Shown here in pieces: positions 1 to 6,299 of a stretch of DNA of 22,203 bases (within the stretch, counting starts at the first letter, position 1; every line of letters begins with the position of its first letter). A model generated the notes under the pieces. That model made no database searches, was not told the origin of the DNA, and saw nothing but the letters and a program-made list of their open reading frames with translations. The position numbers and the translations under genes were made by a program. The DNA is from an uncultured Fretibacterium sp. (GTDB lineage Bacteria; Synergistota; Synergistia; Synergistales; Aminobacteriaceae), in assembly GCA_937915755.1 (NCBI GenBank), contig CALGGR010000294.1, positions 1-22,203 on the forward strand. The letters run 5' to 3'.

Positions 1-140
1 CCTTGGCCTCGCCTTCGGCTTTCACCTTCAAGGCCACCTGCTGGGCAGTCTTGGCAGCAAGTTCGGCCACCTCATACTCCTGCTGTGCCTTGGTCACCTC
101 CTTTGCCTTGATTTCCTCCTGCTTCCACTTGGCGGCCTTT
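1..140 (-). CDS. Coiled-coil protein fragment, open to window edge (no start, no end)
   Basis: On the minus strand, about 45 codons are open from near 146 to the window edge in a frame different from the lactate dehydrogenase just upstream. The peptide reads AAKWKQEEIKAKEVTKAQ followed by an Ala/Glu/Lys/Gln-rich stretch ending in VKAEGEAK. This is a charged helical composition like the C-terminal coiled coil of SPFH/prohibitin-type proteins. Nearly all lysines use AAG. I see no start codon or ribosome site: the stretch begins where lactate dehydrogenase similarity ends. It is probably part of another gene brought next to ldh by a rearrangement or an assembly join. The family assignment is a guess from composition only. 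Confidence 0.35.
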
Positions 141-476
141 GTACTTCCGCTTCGAGATTTCGGGCATAATGGACTTGAATATTGCGACGTTCTTCTTCAC
201 GAGGTCAAGGCGTGTCTCACCGGGCTTCTGATTCGCGCCTGCCGTAACGACGATTATCGCCGCGTCCGTAACATCATCGTAACCGCCCGCGTAAATCTTC
301 ATGGGGCGTGCAAGCGGCATTCCGTGTGAGATGTCGAGAGCCTCACCTTCTGCACGTTCACGGTCAGAGTCAATCAGCACCATCTCAGAGAACAGCCCGC
401 TCATCATAAGTGCAAACGCGCTCGAACTTCCAACAAATCCGCAGCCTATTACCGCAACTTTCCGTAAATTCAACAT
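72..476 (-). CDS. ldh: L-lactate dehydrogenase, N-terminal part only, 3' end replaced
   Basis: NAD-dependent L-lactate dehydrogenase (pyruvate to lactate, cytoplasmic). The first ~113 residues match the family. The Rossmann glycine motif GCGFVG is at residues 11-16, the acidic NAD-ribose residue D36 follows in VLIDSD, and the active-site loop ANQKPGETR is at about 81-89. A glutamine at position 83, where malate dehydrogenases have arginine, argues for lactate specificity. The start is ATG 476 with GGAGGT eight bases upstream. After ...MPEISKRKYKG the family would continue with a strand ending in a SNPVD-like motif. Here the reading frame instead enters an unrelated Gly/Gln-rich tail and stops at 72, with catalytic His and the substrate domain missing (normal length ~310 aa). 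The product as written should be inactive. It is last in a minus-strand run downstream of the two-TM protein. Confidence 0.75.
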   Translation of the reverse strand: MLNLRKVAVIGCGFVGSSSAFALMMSGLFSEMVLIDSDRERAEGEALDISHGMPLARPMKIYAGGYDDVTDAAIIVVTAGANQKPGETRLDLVKKNVAIFKSIMPEISKRKYKGRQVEAGGNQGKGGDQGTAGV

Positions 477-492
477 AGCTCTTTACCTCCGT

Positions 493-1080
493 TTACCTCA
501 AGCTATCGACAACTATTCTACTATTTTTGCGCGACATGAAATCAAGCACTTCTGCTAATCCAGGCTCTTTTTCAATGTGAAGATCAAGCGCACACAAACG
601 CCATACTTTCCCTGAATTATCGACGGCGCGAAGCTGTTTACTGCGTTCAATGTCGTTGGCCTCAACAGTGTACAGGAAAAGCCTGCAAATGTCGGTATAC
701 CTGAGTACCGAGCAGCATCTTTTTCCGAATACATACTTGCTTCCCAAACGCATACGGTCATTCAAGAAAGGCTGTGCCGATGAAAAGTCATATACTGCAT
801 CGTTATATATGCCGTTATCCTTGAGAAAATTTATCACCTTCCTGTCTTCCAAGAACGGAGTGAATGCACCCCATCCCAAGAATAAACCTACAGATAGAAT
901 GAATAGCACCATAAGCATATTTTCGCCGCTGGACATTCCGCGCAGTCCCATTGAAATAGCAATGACTGAGATGCTGAGTTCAATGGGCACAAACAATATC
1001 TTCCACACAACAGAAGAGCGTACATACCTAAGCATATCTTTTTCAGCACTCATTGAACCTTCTTGTCCGTATCCCAACAT
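493..1080 (-). CDS. Hypothetical two-TM membrane protein
   Basis: A 195-residue protein of no family I recognise. Two hydrophobic segments (about residues 22-42, VWKILFVPIELSISVIAISM, and 53-73, MLMVLFILSVGLFLGWGAF) form a hairpin in the inner membrane. A ~115-residue soluble C-terminal part with several Arg/Lys and a CC pair (FGKRCCSVLRYTDIC) follows. A TTG six bases further up would extend it by two codons, but GGAGG sits nine bases before ATG 1080 and only three before the TTG, so I prefer the ATG. The gene lies 30 bases after the HD protein and 16 bases before ldh, consistent with one transcript. Function unknown. Confidence 0.6.
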   Translation of the reverse strand: MLGYGQEGSMSAEKDMLRYVRSSVVWKILFVPIELSISVIAISMGLRGMSSGENMLMVLFILSVGLFLGWGAFTPFLEDRKVINFLKDNGIYNDAVYDFSSAQPFLNDRMRLGSKYVFGKRCCSVLRYTDICRLFLYTVEANDIERSKQLRAVDNSGKVWRLCALDLHIEKEPGLAEVLDFMSRKNSRIVVDSLR

Positions 1081-1110
1081 ACTCAAATGCCTCCAGTTAC
1101 CCGAAAAATT

Positions 1111-1548
1111 TTATGTCTCTGTTAGGATTGCCCTCGCAAGCTCGTATTTCTTCCTGCGTTCCTCATACTTAGCACGCGACTCATCATCACATGAGATTCT
1201 TGTCTCGTCCATATTATGAGCTATGTCCGCGAGTTTGACCTTCCTTGCAATGGGATTTGCCTTTATCCCCCGAACATAGTCCTCATATTTTACGCCGTCC
1301 CTGTGAGTGAGAACATCAACAGCTTCCGTAACTTCGGGCGGGAAAATCTCTCTCAGCTCATCAATCGTTACCCCAGTGTCTTCAACAACATCATGAAGAA
1401 GAGCCGCGCAGATTTCGGCTTCAGTATCCATTTTCTGCGCGACCATTACAGGGTGAAGGAAGTAGGGTCTTCCTGCCTTGTCCTTCTGCCCTTGATGAGC
1501 GTCATACGCAAGGTCGATGGCCTTGTTTATCAGCTCGCTGTAGAACAT
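1111..1548 (-). CDS. Stand-alone HD-domain phosphohydrolase (SpoT/MESH1-like)
   Basis: A 145-residue protein consisting only of the HD domain found in the hydrolase half of RelA/SpoT. Visible metal-binding and substrate elements are YFLHPVMVA (H32), HDVVEDT (H52, D53, E56-D57) and KLADIAHN (D108), the counterpart of the SpoT KLADRLHN motif. There is no synthetase, TGS or ACT domain, so it matches small alarmone hydrolases/MESH1-type proteins that remove pyrophosphate from (p)ppGpp. Activity on that substrate is inference. ATG 1548 follows directly after the stop of the XRE-cupin gene (TAA-ATG), with a GGGGG element before it, so translation is probably coupled. The pairing suggests the regulator and hydrolase act in one stress or nutrient response. 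Confidence 0.8.
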   Translation of the reverse strand: MFYSELINKAIDLAYDAHQGQKDKAGRPYFLHPVMVAQKMDTEAEICAALLHDVVEDTGVTIDELREIFPPEVTEAVDVLTHRDGVKYEDYVRGIKANPIARKVKLADIAHNMDETRISCDDESRAKYEERRKKYELARAILTET

Positions 1549-2145
1549 TTAGCCCCCGTAATATATGATGTCGTAGACCCATAAATCTTTGTCGGTTTTG
1601 TTGGCGTAGATGTGCTTTCGGTTTGCGAGGAAGCGAATTGCCTCGCCCTTCCCGATCTCGTATGACTCATCGTCGAGGACGAGCGTGAATGTCCCGTCAA
1701 TCACCAGAATGTACTCCCAGACTCTTTCGCCGTGAGACTCTGCGGGATATTCTGCGTTTGGTGCGAAGTGAGTCTTGTGTATCTCCATCGACGTGTTTAT
1801 GTCGTACCTGAACATGTATTGAAGCTCAACATTGCCATGAGGTACAAGCTCTTGATTTTTGATGACTTCAACAAACTTTTCGGGGGCTTTAAGGAGTAGG
1901 GGCATTGAGACGTGGATTCCTTCGCATATCTTGTAGAGTACGGCGACTGTGGGGCATTTACGGCCTCGCTCTATGTCACTGAGCATACTCTTGCTGACTT
2001 TGCTTCTTGCCGACACTTCATCGAGTGAGAACCCGCGTTCGAGGCGCGCGCGTTTCAGGTTGGTACCTATGATTCGGGTTAATTCCTCAGTGTCGGTAAA
2101 CTTTTCCTCTTGTTCTGCCTCATCGGGCATATATATATTATCCAT
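1549..2145 (-). CDS. XRE-family transcriptional regulator with C-terminal cupin
   Basis: A 198-residue cytoplasmic regulator. Residues ~24-78 form a Cro/C1-type helix-turn-helix (LKRARLERGFSLDEVSARS, then VSKSMLSDIERG as recognition helix). Residues ~125-196 form a small cupin barrel (AESHGERVWEYILVIDG..., GKGEAIRF, HIYAN) that usually binds a small effector or metal. The architecture is that of the SutR/PuuR-like XRE-cupin family, typically controlling local metabolic genes. The ligand cannot be read from sequence. ATG 2145 has GAGGT upstream, and a perfect TATAAT lies at 2168-2173. It heads the run that continues through the HD hydrolase and two-TM protein to ldh. Confidence 0.88.
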   Translation of the reverse strand: MDNIYMPDEAEQEEKFTDTEELTRIIGTNLKRARLERGFSLDEVSARSKVSKSMLSDIERGRKCPTVAVLYKICEGIHVSMPLLLKAPEKFVEVIKNQELVPHGNVELQYMFRYDINTSMEIHKTHFAPNAEYPAESHGERVWEYILVIDGTFTLVLDDESYEIGKGEAIRFLANRKHIYANKTDKDLWVYDIIYYGG

Positions 2146-2167
2146 GATATTAACACCTCTATAAAAT

Positions 2168-2196
2168 ATTATACCCTTTTCATGGCAGAAAAATTA
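2168..2196 (-). promoter_or_regulatory. Putative promoter for the XRE-cupin/HD run
   Basis: A perfect -10 TATAAT lies on the minus strand at 2168-2173, in the 48-base gap before the XRE-cupin gene. The hexamer 17 bases upstream (TAATTT) matches -35 poorly, so the promoter may need an activator or be weak. It overlaps the end of the aldo/keto reductase gene. Confidence 0.45.
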
Positions 2197-3090
2197 CCAG
2201 AGTTCAAATCTATGTTGACGGTCAAGTGCTGAAATTGAAGTCATCTCATCATTTGTGAGCGTAAAGTCGAATATATTGATATTTTCAGTGATGTGAAGTT
2301 CATTTTTTGAGCCCGGAATGACGACATAACCAGCCTGAACATGCCACCTCAATATAACCTGCGCCGGAGTCTTTCCATGAGAGGCCGCTATCCTTCTTAT
2401 GGTATGGTCAGAAAAAAGCTCCTGAGTATGCCCTCTTCCTCCAAGCGGATACCAAGACTCTACTATTGTCCCATAACGCTCAAGATATTTCTGGAGGCTC
2501 GTGTTCTGGAAGTATATGTGATTCTCATTCTGAACGACTGCGGGAATTATGTCGGCATTCCGTGCTATCCGCTCAAATTCTTCGGGAGTGTAGTAGTTCG
2601 AGATTCCAATGCTTCGGATTTTCCCGGCCTTAACTCCGCGCTCAAGTGCCTTGTATACTCCTTCGTCATTATAGCCCGGCTGATGTATCAGCATGAGGTC
2701 AATATAGCCAAGCCCCAGAGATTTTTGTGATGCATCTATAGCAGAGTCAGGGTCTGAATAATTTCCCGGCATAATCTTTGTCGTAACGAAAATGTCCTCG
2801 CGACTAACAAGCCCCTCATCAATAGCACGACGCACTCCCCTCCCAACACCTTCCTCGTTCCCGTAATACCTAGCTGTATCTATGAGCCTGTAGCCCTCAC
2901 GTATTGCAGTGTACACAGACTCTTCGGCTGTAGCGTTGTCTTGCGTCCATGTTCCAAGCCCTAGCATCGGCATTCTGTAGCCGCTGTTTAGCGTAAAACA
3001 GGGGACTTCAGGATTTTCCCCAGAGCTTCCAGATGAACACCCGGTCGTCAATAATGACATAACGAGCGCAAGTATCATTAACTTTTTCAC
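2194..3090 (-). CDS. Lipoprotein aldo/keto reductase
   Basis: A 298-residue NAD(P)H-dependent aldo/keto reductase (TIM barrel, 2,5-diketo-gluconate reductase-like branch) carrying a bacterial lipoprotein signal. After MKK come a hydrophobic stretch and the lipobox LTTGC (Cys18). The catalytic tetrad is complete: D71 and Y76 in DTARYYGNE, K105 in TTKI, H136 in LIHQP. The cofactor-binding motif IPGSKN is near the C-terminus. The start is GTG 3090, preceded by GGAGG seven bases away; upstream ATG/GTG codons in frame lack a site. The export signal is odd, because these enzymes need pyridine nucleotides usually found only in the cytoplasm. The gene sits just after the hydrolase's terminator; I found no clear promoter of its own, so read-through is possible. 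Confidence 0.85.
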   Translation of the reverse strand: MKKLMILALVMSLLTTGCSSGSSGENPEVPCFTLNSGYRMPMLGLGTWTQDNATAEESVYTAIREGYRLIDTARYYGNEEGVGRGVRRAIDEGLVSREDIFVTTKIMPGNYSDPDSAIDASQKSLGLGYIDLMLIHQPGYNDEGVYKALERGVKAGKIRSIGISNYYTPEEFERIARNADIIPAVVQNENHIYFQNTSLQKYLERYGTIVESWYPLGGRGHTQELFSDHTIRRIAASHGKTPAQVILRWHVQAGYVVIPGSKNELHITENINIFDFTLTNDEMTSISALDRQHRFELW

Positions 3091-3104
3091 GTTCACTCCT
3101 CCCA

Positions 3105-3137
3105 TAAAAATACCCCGCCGGCTTTCAACCAACGGGG
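3105..3137 (-). terminator. Intrinsic terminator after the exported hydrolase gene
   Basis: On the minus strand a 9-bp stem (CCCCGTTGG / CCGGCGGGG, including two G-U pairs) with a 7-base loop is followed by TATTTTT. It lies 13 bases after the hydrolase stop and directly before the ribosome site of the aldo/keto reductase, so it may attenuate rather than fully stop transcription. Confidence 0.75.
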
Positions 3138-3149
3138 CAAATGTTTTTA

Positions 3150-4169
3150 TTACTTCAGGTATTCCGCGAAGAAAGCCCTGATTTCCTCGAATGGTATCTT
3201 CTCCATGTTGTCATAGAGATCGCAGTGTGAAGCACTTGGAACAATGACGAGCTTCTTGTTGTCGCCCTTGAGACGCTTGAAGGTGTCCTCGCCCATGTAC
3301 CTTGAGTGAGCCTTTTCGCCGTGAACAATCATGACCGCGCTGCGAATTTCCTCAACGTCCGTGAGCATCGGCATGTTTATCATCGGGAGCGAGCCTGTTA
3401 CAGTCCAGCCCTCGTTTGAGTTCACACTCCTTGCATGATAGCCTCGCGGTGTCTTATAGTATGCGTAGTAGTCCTTGACGAACTGAGGCGCGTCTTCCGG
3501 CAACGGGTCAACAACTCCGCCCGCCCTCGCGTTGGTTCCGGCCTTGTAGTCTTTGGTGCGCTGGTCATTCATGGCCTTCTTCATGGCGTAACGCGAATCA
3601 GCCGAGTCGTTTGCGTCAAAGTATCCGTTACGCGAGACCCTGCTCATGTCGTACATTGTTGAGGCTACGAACGCTTTGATTCTTGTGTCAGCCGCCGCAG
3701 CATTGAGACCAATTCCGCCCCACCCGCAGATCCCGATAGCACCGATTCTCTCAGGGTCAATATAATCCTGAACGCTCAGGAAATCCACCGCCGCCGAGAA
3801 GTCATCAGTGTTGATTTCTGGTGAAGGAATGAAACGCACAGCCCCTCCGCTCTCGCCCGTAAATGAAGGATCGAACGCCACAGCGACGTAACCAGCTTTC
3901 GCCATTTCCTGAGCATAGAGGCCGGATACCTGCTCTTTTACCGCACCGAAAGGCCCTGCGACCGCGAGACCAGCGTACTTCTTTGACGCATCGAAGCCTT
4001 TGGGGAAGTAAATATCTCCTGTGAGGTCAATGCCGTAACGGTTATGGAAGTGAACCTTCTCGGCTCTGATTTCGGGGTCAATCTTGAAGACCCGCGTGTC
4101 GTTCTCAAGCGCGAAAGCTGACGATGCCATACTCATAATCATTGCTGAAAGTAAAACTGCTTTGAACAT
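3150..4169 (-). CDS. Exported YcjY-like alpha/beta hydrolase (Cys nucleophile)
   Basis: A 339-residue alpha/beta hydrolase with a Sec signal peptide (cleavage expected after SSAFA, residue 20), so it should act in the periplasm. The nucleophile elbow reads GICGWGG, with Cys148 in place of the usual serine, as in dienelactone-hydrolase-type and YcjY-type enzymes. IVHGEKAHSRY and SASHCDLYD supply the late acid/His region. The central MYDMSRVSRNGYFDAND and ARAGGVVDPLPEDAPQ stretches resemble YcjY relatives. The substrate is unknown. ATG 4169 has GGAGG eight bases upstream and a strong promoter at 4201-4229. A terminator follows. Confidence 0.85.
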   Translation of the reverse strand: MFKAVLLSAMIMSMASSAFALENDTRVFKIDPEIRAEKVHFHNRYGIDLTGDIYFPKGFDASKKYAGLAVAGPFGAVKEQVSGLYAQEMAKAGYVAVAFDPSFTGESGGAVRFIPSPEINTDDFSAAVDFLSVQDYIDPERIGAIGICGWGGIGLNAAAADTRIKAFVASTMYDMSRVSRNGYFDANDSADSRYAMKKAMNDQRTKDYKAGTNARAGGVVDPLPEDAPQFVKDYYAYYKTPRGYHARSVNSNEGWTVTGSLPMINMPMLTDVEEIRSAVMIVHGEKAHSRYMGEDTFKRLKGDNKKLVIVPSASHCDLYDNMEKIPFEEIRAFFAEYLK

Positions 4170-4200
4170 TCTTGTTGCCTCCTGTTTATTTGATGAGAGA

Positions 4201-4229
4201 ATTATCGCAGTTATTGTGTGAAATGTCTA
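4201..4229 (-). promoter_or_regulatory. Strong sigma70-type promoter for the exported hydrolase
   Basis: On the minus strand: -35 TAGACA (4224-4229), 17-base spacer, -10 GATAAT (4201-4206), preceded by TGC as an extended -10. Five of six bases match consensus in each box. It lies about 32 bases before ATG 4169 and is divergent from the toxin-antitoxin block. Confidence 0.7.
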
Positions 4230-4256
4230 ATACCTATGTTAAAATATTGGATATTC

Positions 4257-4282
4257 TGATAAAAATATATCATGAGGTGATA
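4257..4282 (+). promoter_or_regulatory. TGATA/TATCA dyads over the antitoxin ribosome site
   Basis: Three alternating pentamers, TGATA (4257-4261), TATCA (4268-4272) and TGATA (4278-4282), can form two mutually exclusive dyads. The second encloses the GAGG ribosome site of the first antitoxin gene. It could be an operator or a translation-controlling hairpin. The AT-rich context makes chance possible, and I found no convincing promoter for this block. Confidence 0.3.
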
Positions 4283-4286
4283 AAGC

Positions 4287-4550
4287 ATGAAACTTTACGA
4301 TGACAACGGCCATGAAGTAACGAATCCAGCGACATTGAAGGCATTGAAAGCTCTTGAGGGACTTATAGCAGATTTGGAGAAGCCGAAGCATGAGCCTGAC
4401 TATTCGGACATTGAGGTCTACGATGATGACGGTGTAAGGGTAACGAATATCGCAACACTGAGAGCAATCGCCGAAGCACGTGAGATAGCCGCCGAGCGAA
4501 GAAGAAGATGGGAGGCAATGAACGATGACGCAGACAAAAAGGTCTCCTGA
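4287..4550 (+). CDS. Putative antitoxin with duplicated toxin-binding motif
   Basis: An 87-residue acidic protein directly upstream of, and overlapping by 26 bases, a YafQ-type toxin gene, so probably its antitoxin. It is built from two copies of one unit: YDDNGHEVTNPATLKALKAL (residues 4-23), then an acidic helix, and YDDDGVRVTNIATLRAIAEA (about 45-64), then another helix. The NxxTLxAxxEAExIxxD-like pattern resembles the C-terminal, toxin-wrapping part of RelB/DinJ antitoxins. The usual N-terminal ribbon-helix-helix domain is absent, so DNA binding is not evident. ATG 4287 has AGGTGAT upstream. The antitoxin role is inferred from context and the motif. Confidence 0.7.
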   Translation: MKLYDDNGHEVTNPATLKALKALEGLIADLEKPKHEPDYSDIEVYDDDGVRVTNIATLRAIAEAREIAAERRRRWEAMNDDADKKVS

Positions 4551-4857
4551 AAGCAAACGCACCAATCCTCCCAGAGATGTCGAGAAGTCTAAAGATTTTA
4601 TGAAAGACTGGGAGAGGCTTTCGCGTTCTGGGAAACAGGATATGAACAGGCTGAAGGAAGCAATGATGCTCCTAATAGCGAATGATGCCCCGTTGCCCCC
4701 AGAATGGAAGGATCACAATCTCAAGGGTACAGAGGATGATCTCAGGGAGTGCCACGTAAAGGGAGACCTCCTTCTCGTGTATCAGGTTGACCCCGGCCCT
4801 GTTGAGGGGATAACATTTCTCAGGGCAGGTACTCACTCGGAAATTTTCGGGCGATAA
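4525..4857 (+). CDS. YafQ-family mRNA interferase toxin (first module)
   Basis: A 110-residue RelE/YafQ-fold ribosome-dependent endoribonuclease. The YafQ active-site residues are present with nearly native spacing: H64 (WKDHNLKG), H77 and D81 (ECHVKGD), H104 and F108 (GTHSEIF). The preceding helices carry the KDFMKDWERLSRSG pattern of the family. ATG 4525 has GGAGG nine bases upstream, inside the antitoxin gene. The 26-base overlap implies coupled translation. A ~20-residue polar N-terminal extension precedes the domain. The toxin is expected to cleave translated mRNA unless bound by the 87-residue partner. Confidence 0.87.
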   Translation: MTQTKRSPESKRTNPPRDVEKSKDFMKDWERLSRSGKQDMNRLKEAMMLLIANDAPLPPEWKDHNLKGTEDDLRECHVKGDLLLVYQVDPGPVEGITFLRAGTHSEIFGR

Positions 4858-4874
4858 AATATGAGGTGAAAAAC

Positions 4875-5075
4875 ATGCAGAGAGTCAGGAATAACATTCA
4901 CAAGGCAAGAAAGCACACTCAGAAAGCAAGGAAGGACATACGGAAGCTCAGGGAACGCAGACGCAGGGACTATTACGACAGGCCGTTAAGCCCCGAGACA
5001 ATAAGGGCAATGGAGGAAGCTGAACAGATAATAGCAGAGTGGGAAAAGTATTGGGAGGAACACGAAATTGACTAG
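4875..5075 (+). CDS. Putative small antitoxin of the second module
   Basis: A 66-residue protein before the second YafQ-type toxin, overlapping it by 8 bases. The N-terminal half is a very basic helix (KARKHTQKARKDIRKLRERR). The C-terminal half, SPETIRAMEEAEQIIAEWEK, matches the ATLRAIAEAREIAAERRRRW segment of the first antitoxin and the RelB/DinJ toxin-binding pattern. No ribbon-helix-helix domain is visible; the basic half might contact nucleic acid. A GTG nine bases upstream is possible, but the ATGAGGTGA leader fits ATG 4875 and parallels the leader of the first module. The antitoxin role is inferred. Confidence 0.62.
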   Translation: MQRVRNNIHKARKHTQKARKDIRKLRERRRRDYYDRPLSPETIRAMEEAEQIIAEWEKYWEEHEID

Positions 5076-5406
5076 CAAGGAAATGCCTCCCGAAGCAAAG
5101 TGTGTTAGGTATTTCCGGGACGTAAGGCAGACTAGCGACTTTCTTAACGACTGGGATAGGCTTAAATCCTCCGGGAAGCACGACATGTCCCGCATCAAGG
5201 AAGCTATGACAATTCTTGCTCTCAATGATGAACCAATGTCTCCCGAATGGAAAGATCATCCGCTGAGCGGCAAGTTCAATGGCTACAGAGAATGCCACGT
5301 TAAGGGCGACCTTCTTCAGCTATTATACAAAATTCGTCAAAGCTCAAAGATTGAGATTCTGGTACTGTCGCGTATATGCACACACTCGGAACTTTTCGGG
5401 AGATGA
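5068..5406 (+). CDS. YafQ-family mRNA interferase toxin (second module)
   Basis: A 112-residue paralogue of the upstream toxin, with the same active-site set: H64 (WKDHPLSG), H77 and D81 (ECHVKGD), H106 and F110 (THSELF). Differences are an extra residue after GDLL (LQLLYK instead of LLVYQ) and Cys at the usual Gly before THS (ICTHS), which might alter activity. The start is TTG 5068, chosen because GGAGG lies nine bases upstream and it overlaps the antitoxin stop; later ATG codons lack a site. The LysR gene begins five bases after its stop. Confidence 0.83.
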   Translation: MTSKEMPPEAKCVRYFRDVRQTSDFLNDWDRLKSSGKHDMSRIKEAMTILALNDEPMSPEWKDHPLSGKFNGYRECHVKGDLLQLLYKIRQSSKIEILVLSRICTHSELFGR

Positions 5407-5411
5407 TTACA

Positions 5412-6299
5412 ATGGAACTACGATTACTGAAATACTTTCTCGAAGCAGCAAACGAACTCAGCGTAACGAGGGCGGCAAAGAGGCTTCACATTCCGCAGCC
5501 CTCACTCTCAAAGCAGCTCGGAATACTCGAACACGAAGTCGGCCGGAAATTATACGTCCGCGAAAATTACGGCATTCGTCTCACTAATGACGGCATACTC
5601 TTCAGGAAACGCGCTCAGGAAATCATCGACCTTGAAGAAAAGACATTGGCCGAACTCGCAGGAACTGATCAGAACACAATCACTGGGACTGTCTACATCG
5701 GCGCAGGCGAGACCGCAGGCGTAAGCTACATAGGCCGCGTACTCAGGGAACTTCGCAGGGAATATTCGGGCATCAACTATAGAATGATTAGCGGGGACTT
5801 TGAGGACGTTGCGGAAAAACTCGGAAAAGGCTTAATTGACTTTGGTCTCTTTGTTGGAAAGGCCAATCTCAGCGACTACGATCACATTTCACTCCCTTAC
5901 GCCGACAGATGGGGCGCAATAGTAAGGGACGATGACGAACTCGCAGAGCGTGAAAGCGTTTCTCCCGATGATCTTCGAGGACGCGAGTTATTGTTCTCAC
6001 ATCAGGCTCACACTCACGGCGAGTTTTCTGAATGGCTGGGCTTCCGTTCCGACGAACTCAACATCACTGGCACTCACAACCTCGCTTACAACGCCTCAAT
6101 AATGGTTCGCGAAGGACTCGGAATACTCATCACCATTGAGGGCATCGTGAACACTGGAGGTAAAAGCGGCCTCAAGTTCATACCGTTAGAGCCGGAGATT
6201 AAGGCCGGATTAGTCCTGGCGTGGAAAAAAGACGCAATACTCTCTAAGGCAGCTCAGAAATTCCGGCAGAACCTCAAAGCATCATTCAGCGAGTCATAG
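5412..6299 (+). CDS. LysR-family transcriptional regulator
   Basis: A 295-residue LysR-type regulator. The N-terminal winged helix-turn-helix (residues 1-60: LKYFLEAANELSVTRAAKRL, IPQPSLSKQLGILE) is followed by the periplasmic-binding-protein-like effector domain (from ~90, TVYIGAGE). ATG 5412 is preferred over the upstream in-frame ATG 5403 because GGGAG lies nine bases before it. It starts five bases after the second toxin stop with no promoter between, so it is probably expressed with the toxin-antitoxin block, which is unusual. Its 3' end overlaps that of the convergent metal ATPase by 14 bases. The target and effector cannot be told; LysR members usually control a divergent neighbour, and none is present here. 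Confidence 0.88.
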   Translation: MELRLLKYFLEAANELSVTRAAKRLHIPQPSLSKQLGILEHEVGRKLYVRENYGIRLTNDGILFRKRAQEIIDLEEKTLAELAGTDQNTITGTVYIGAGETAGVSYIGRVLRELRREYSGINYRMISGDFEDVAEKLGKGLIDFGLFVGKANLSDYDHISLPYADRWGAIVRDDDELAERESVSPDDLRGRELLFSHQAHTHGEFSEWLGFRSDELNITGTHNLAYNASIMVREGLGILITIEGIVNTGGKSGLKFIPLEPEIKAGLVLAWKKDAILSKAAQKFRQNLKASFSES

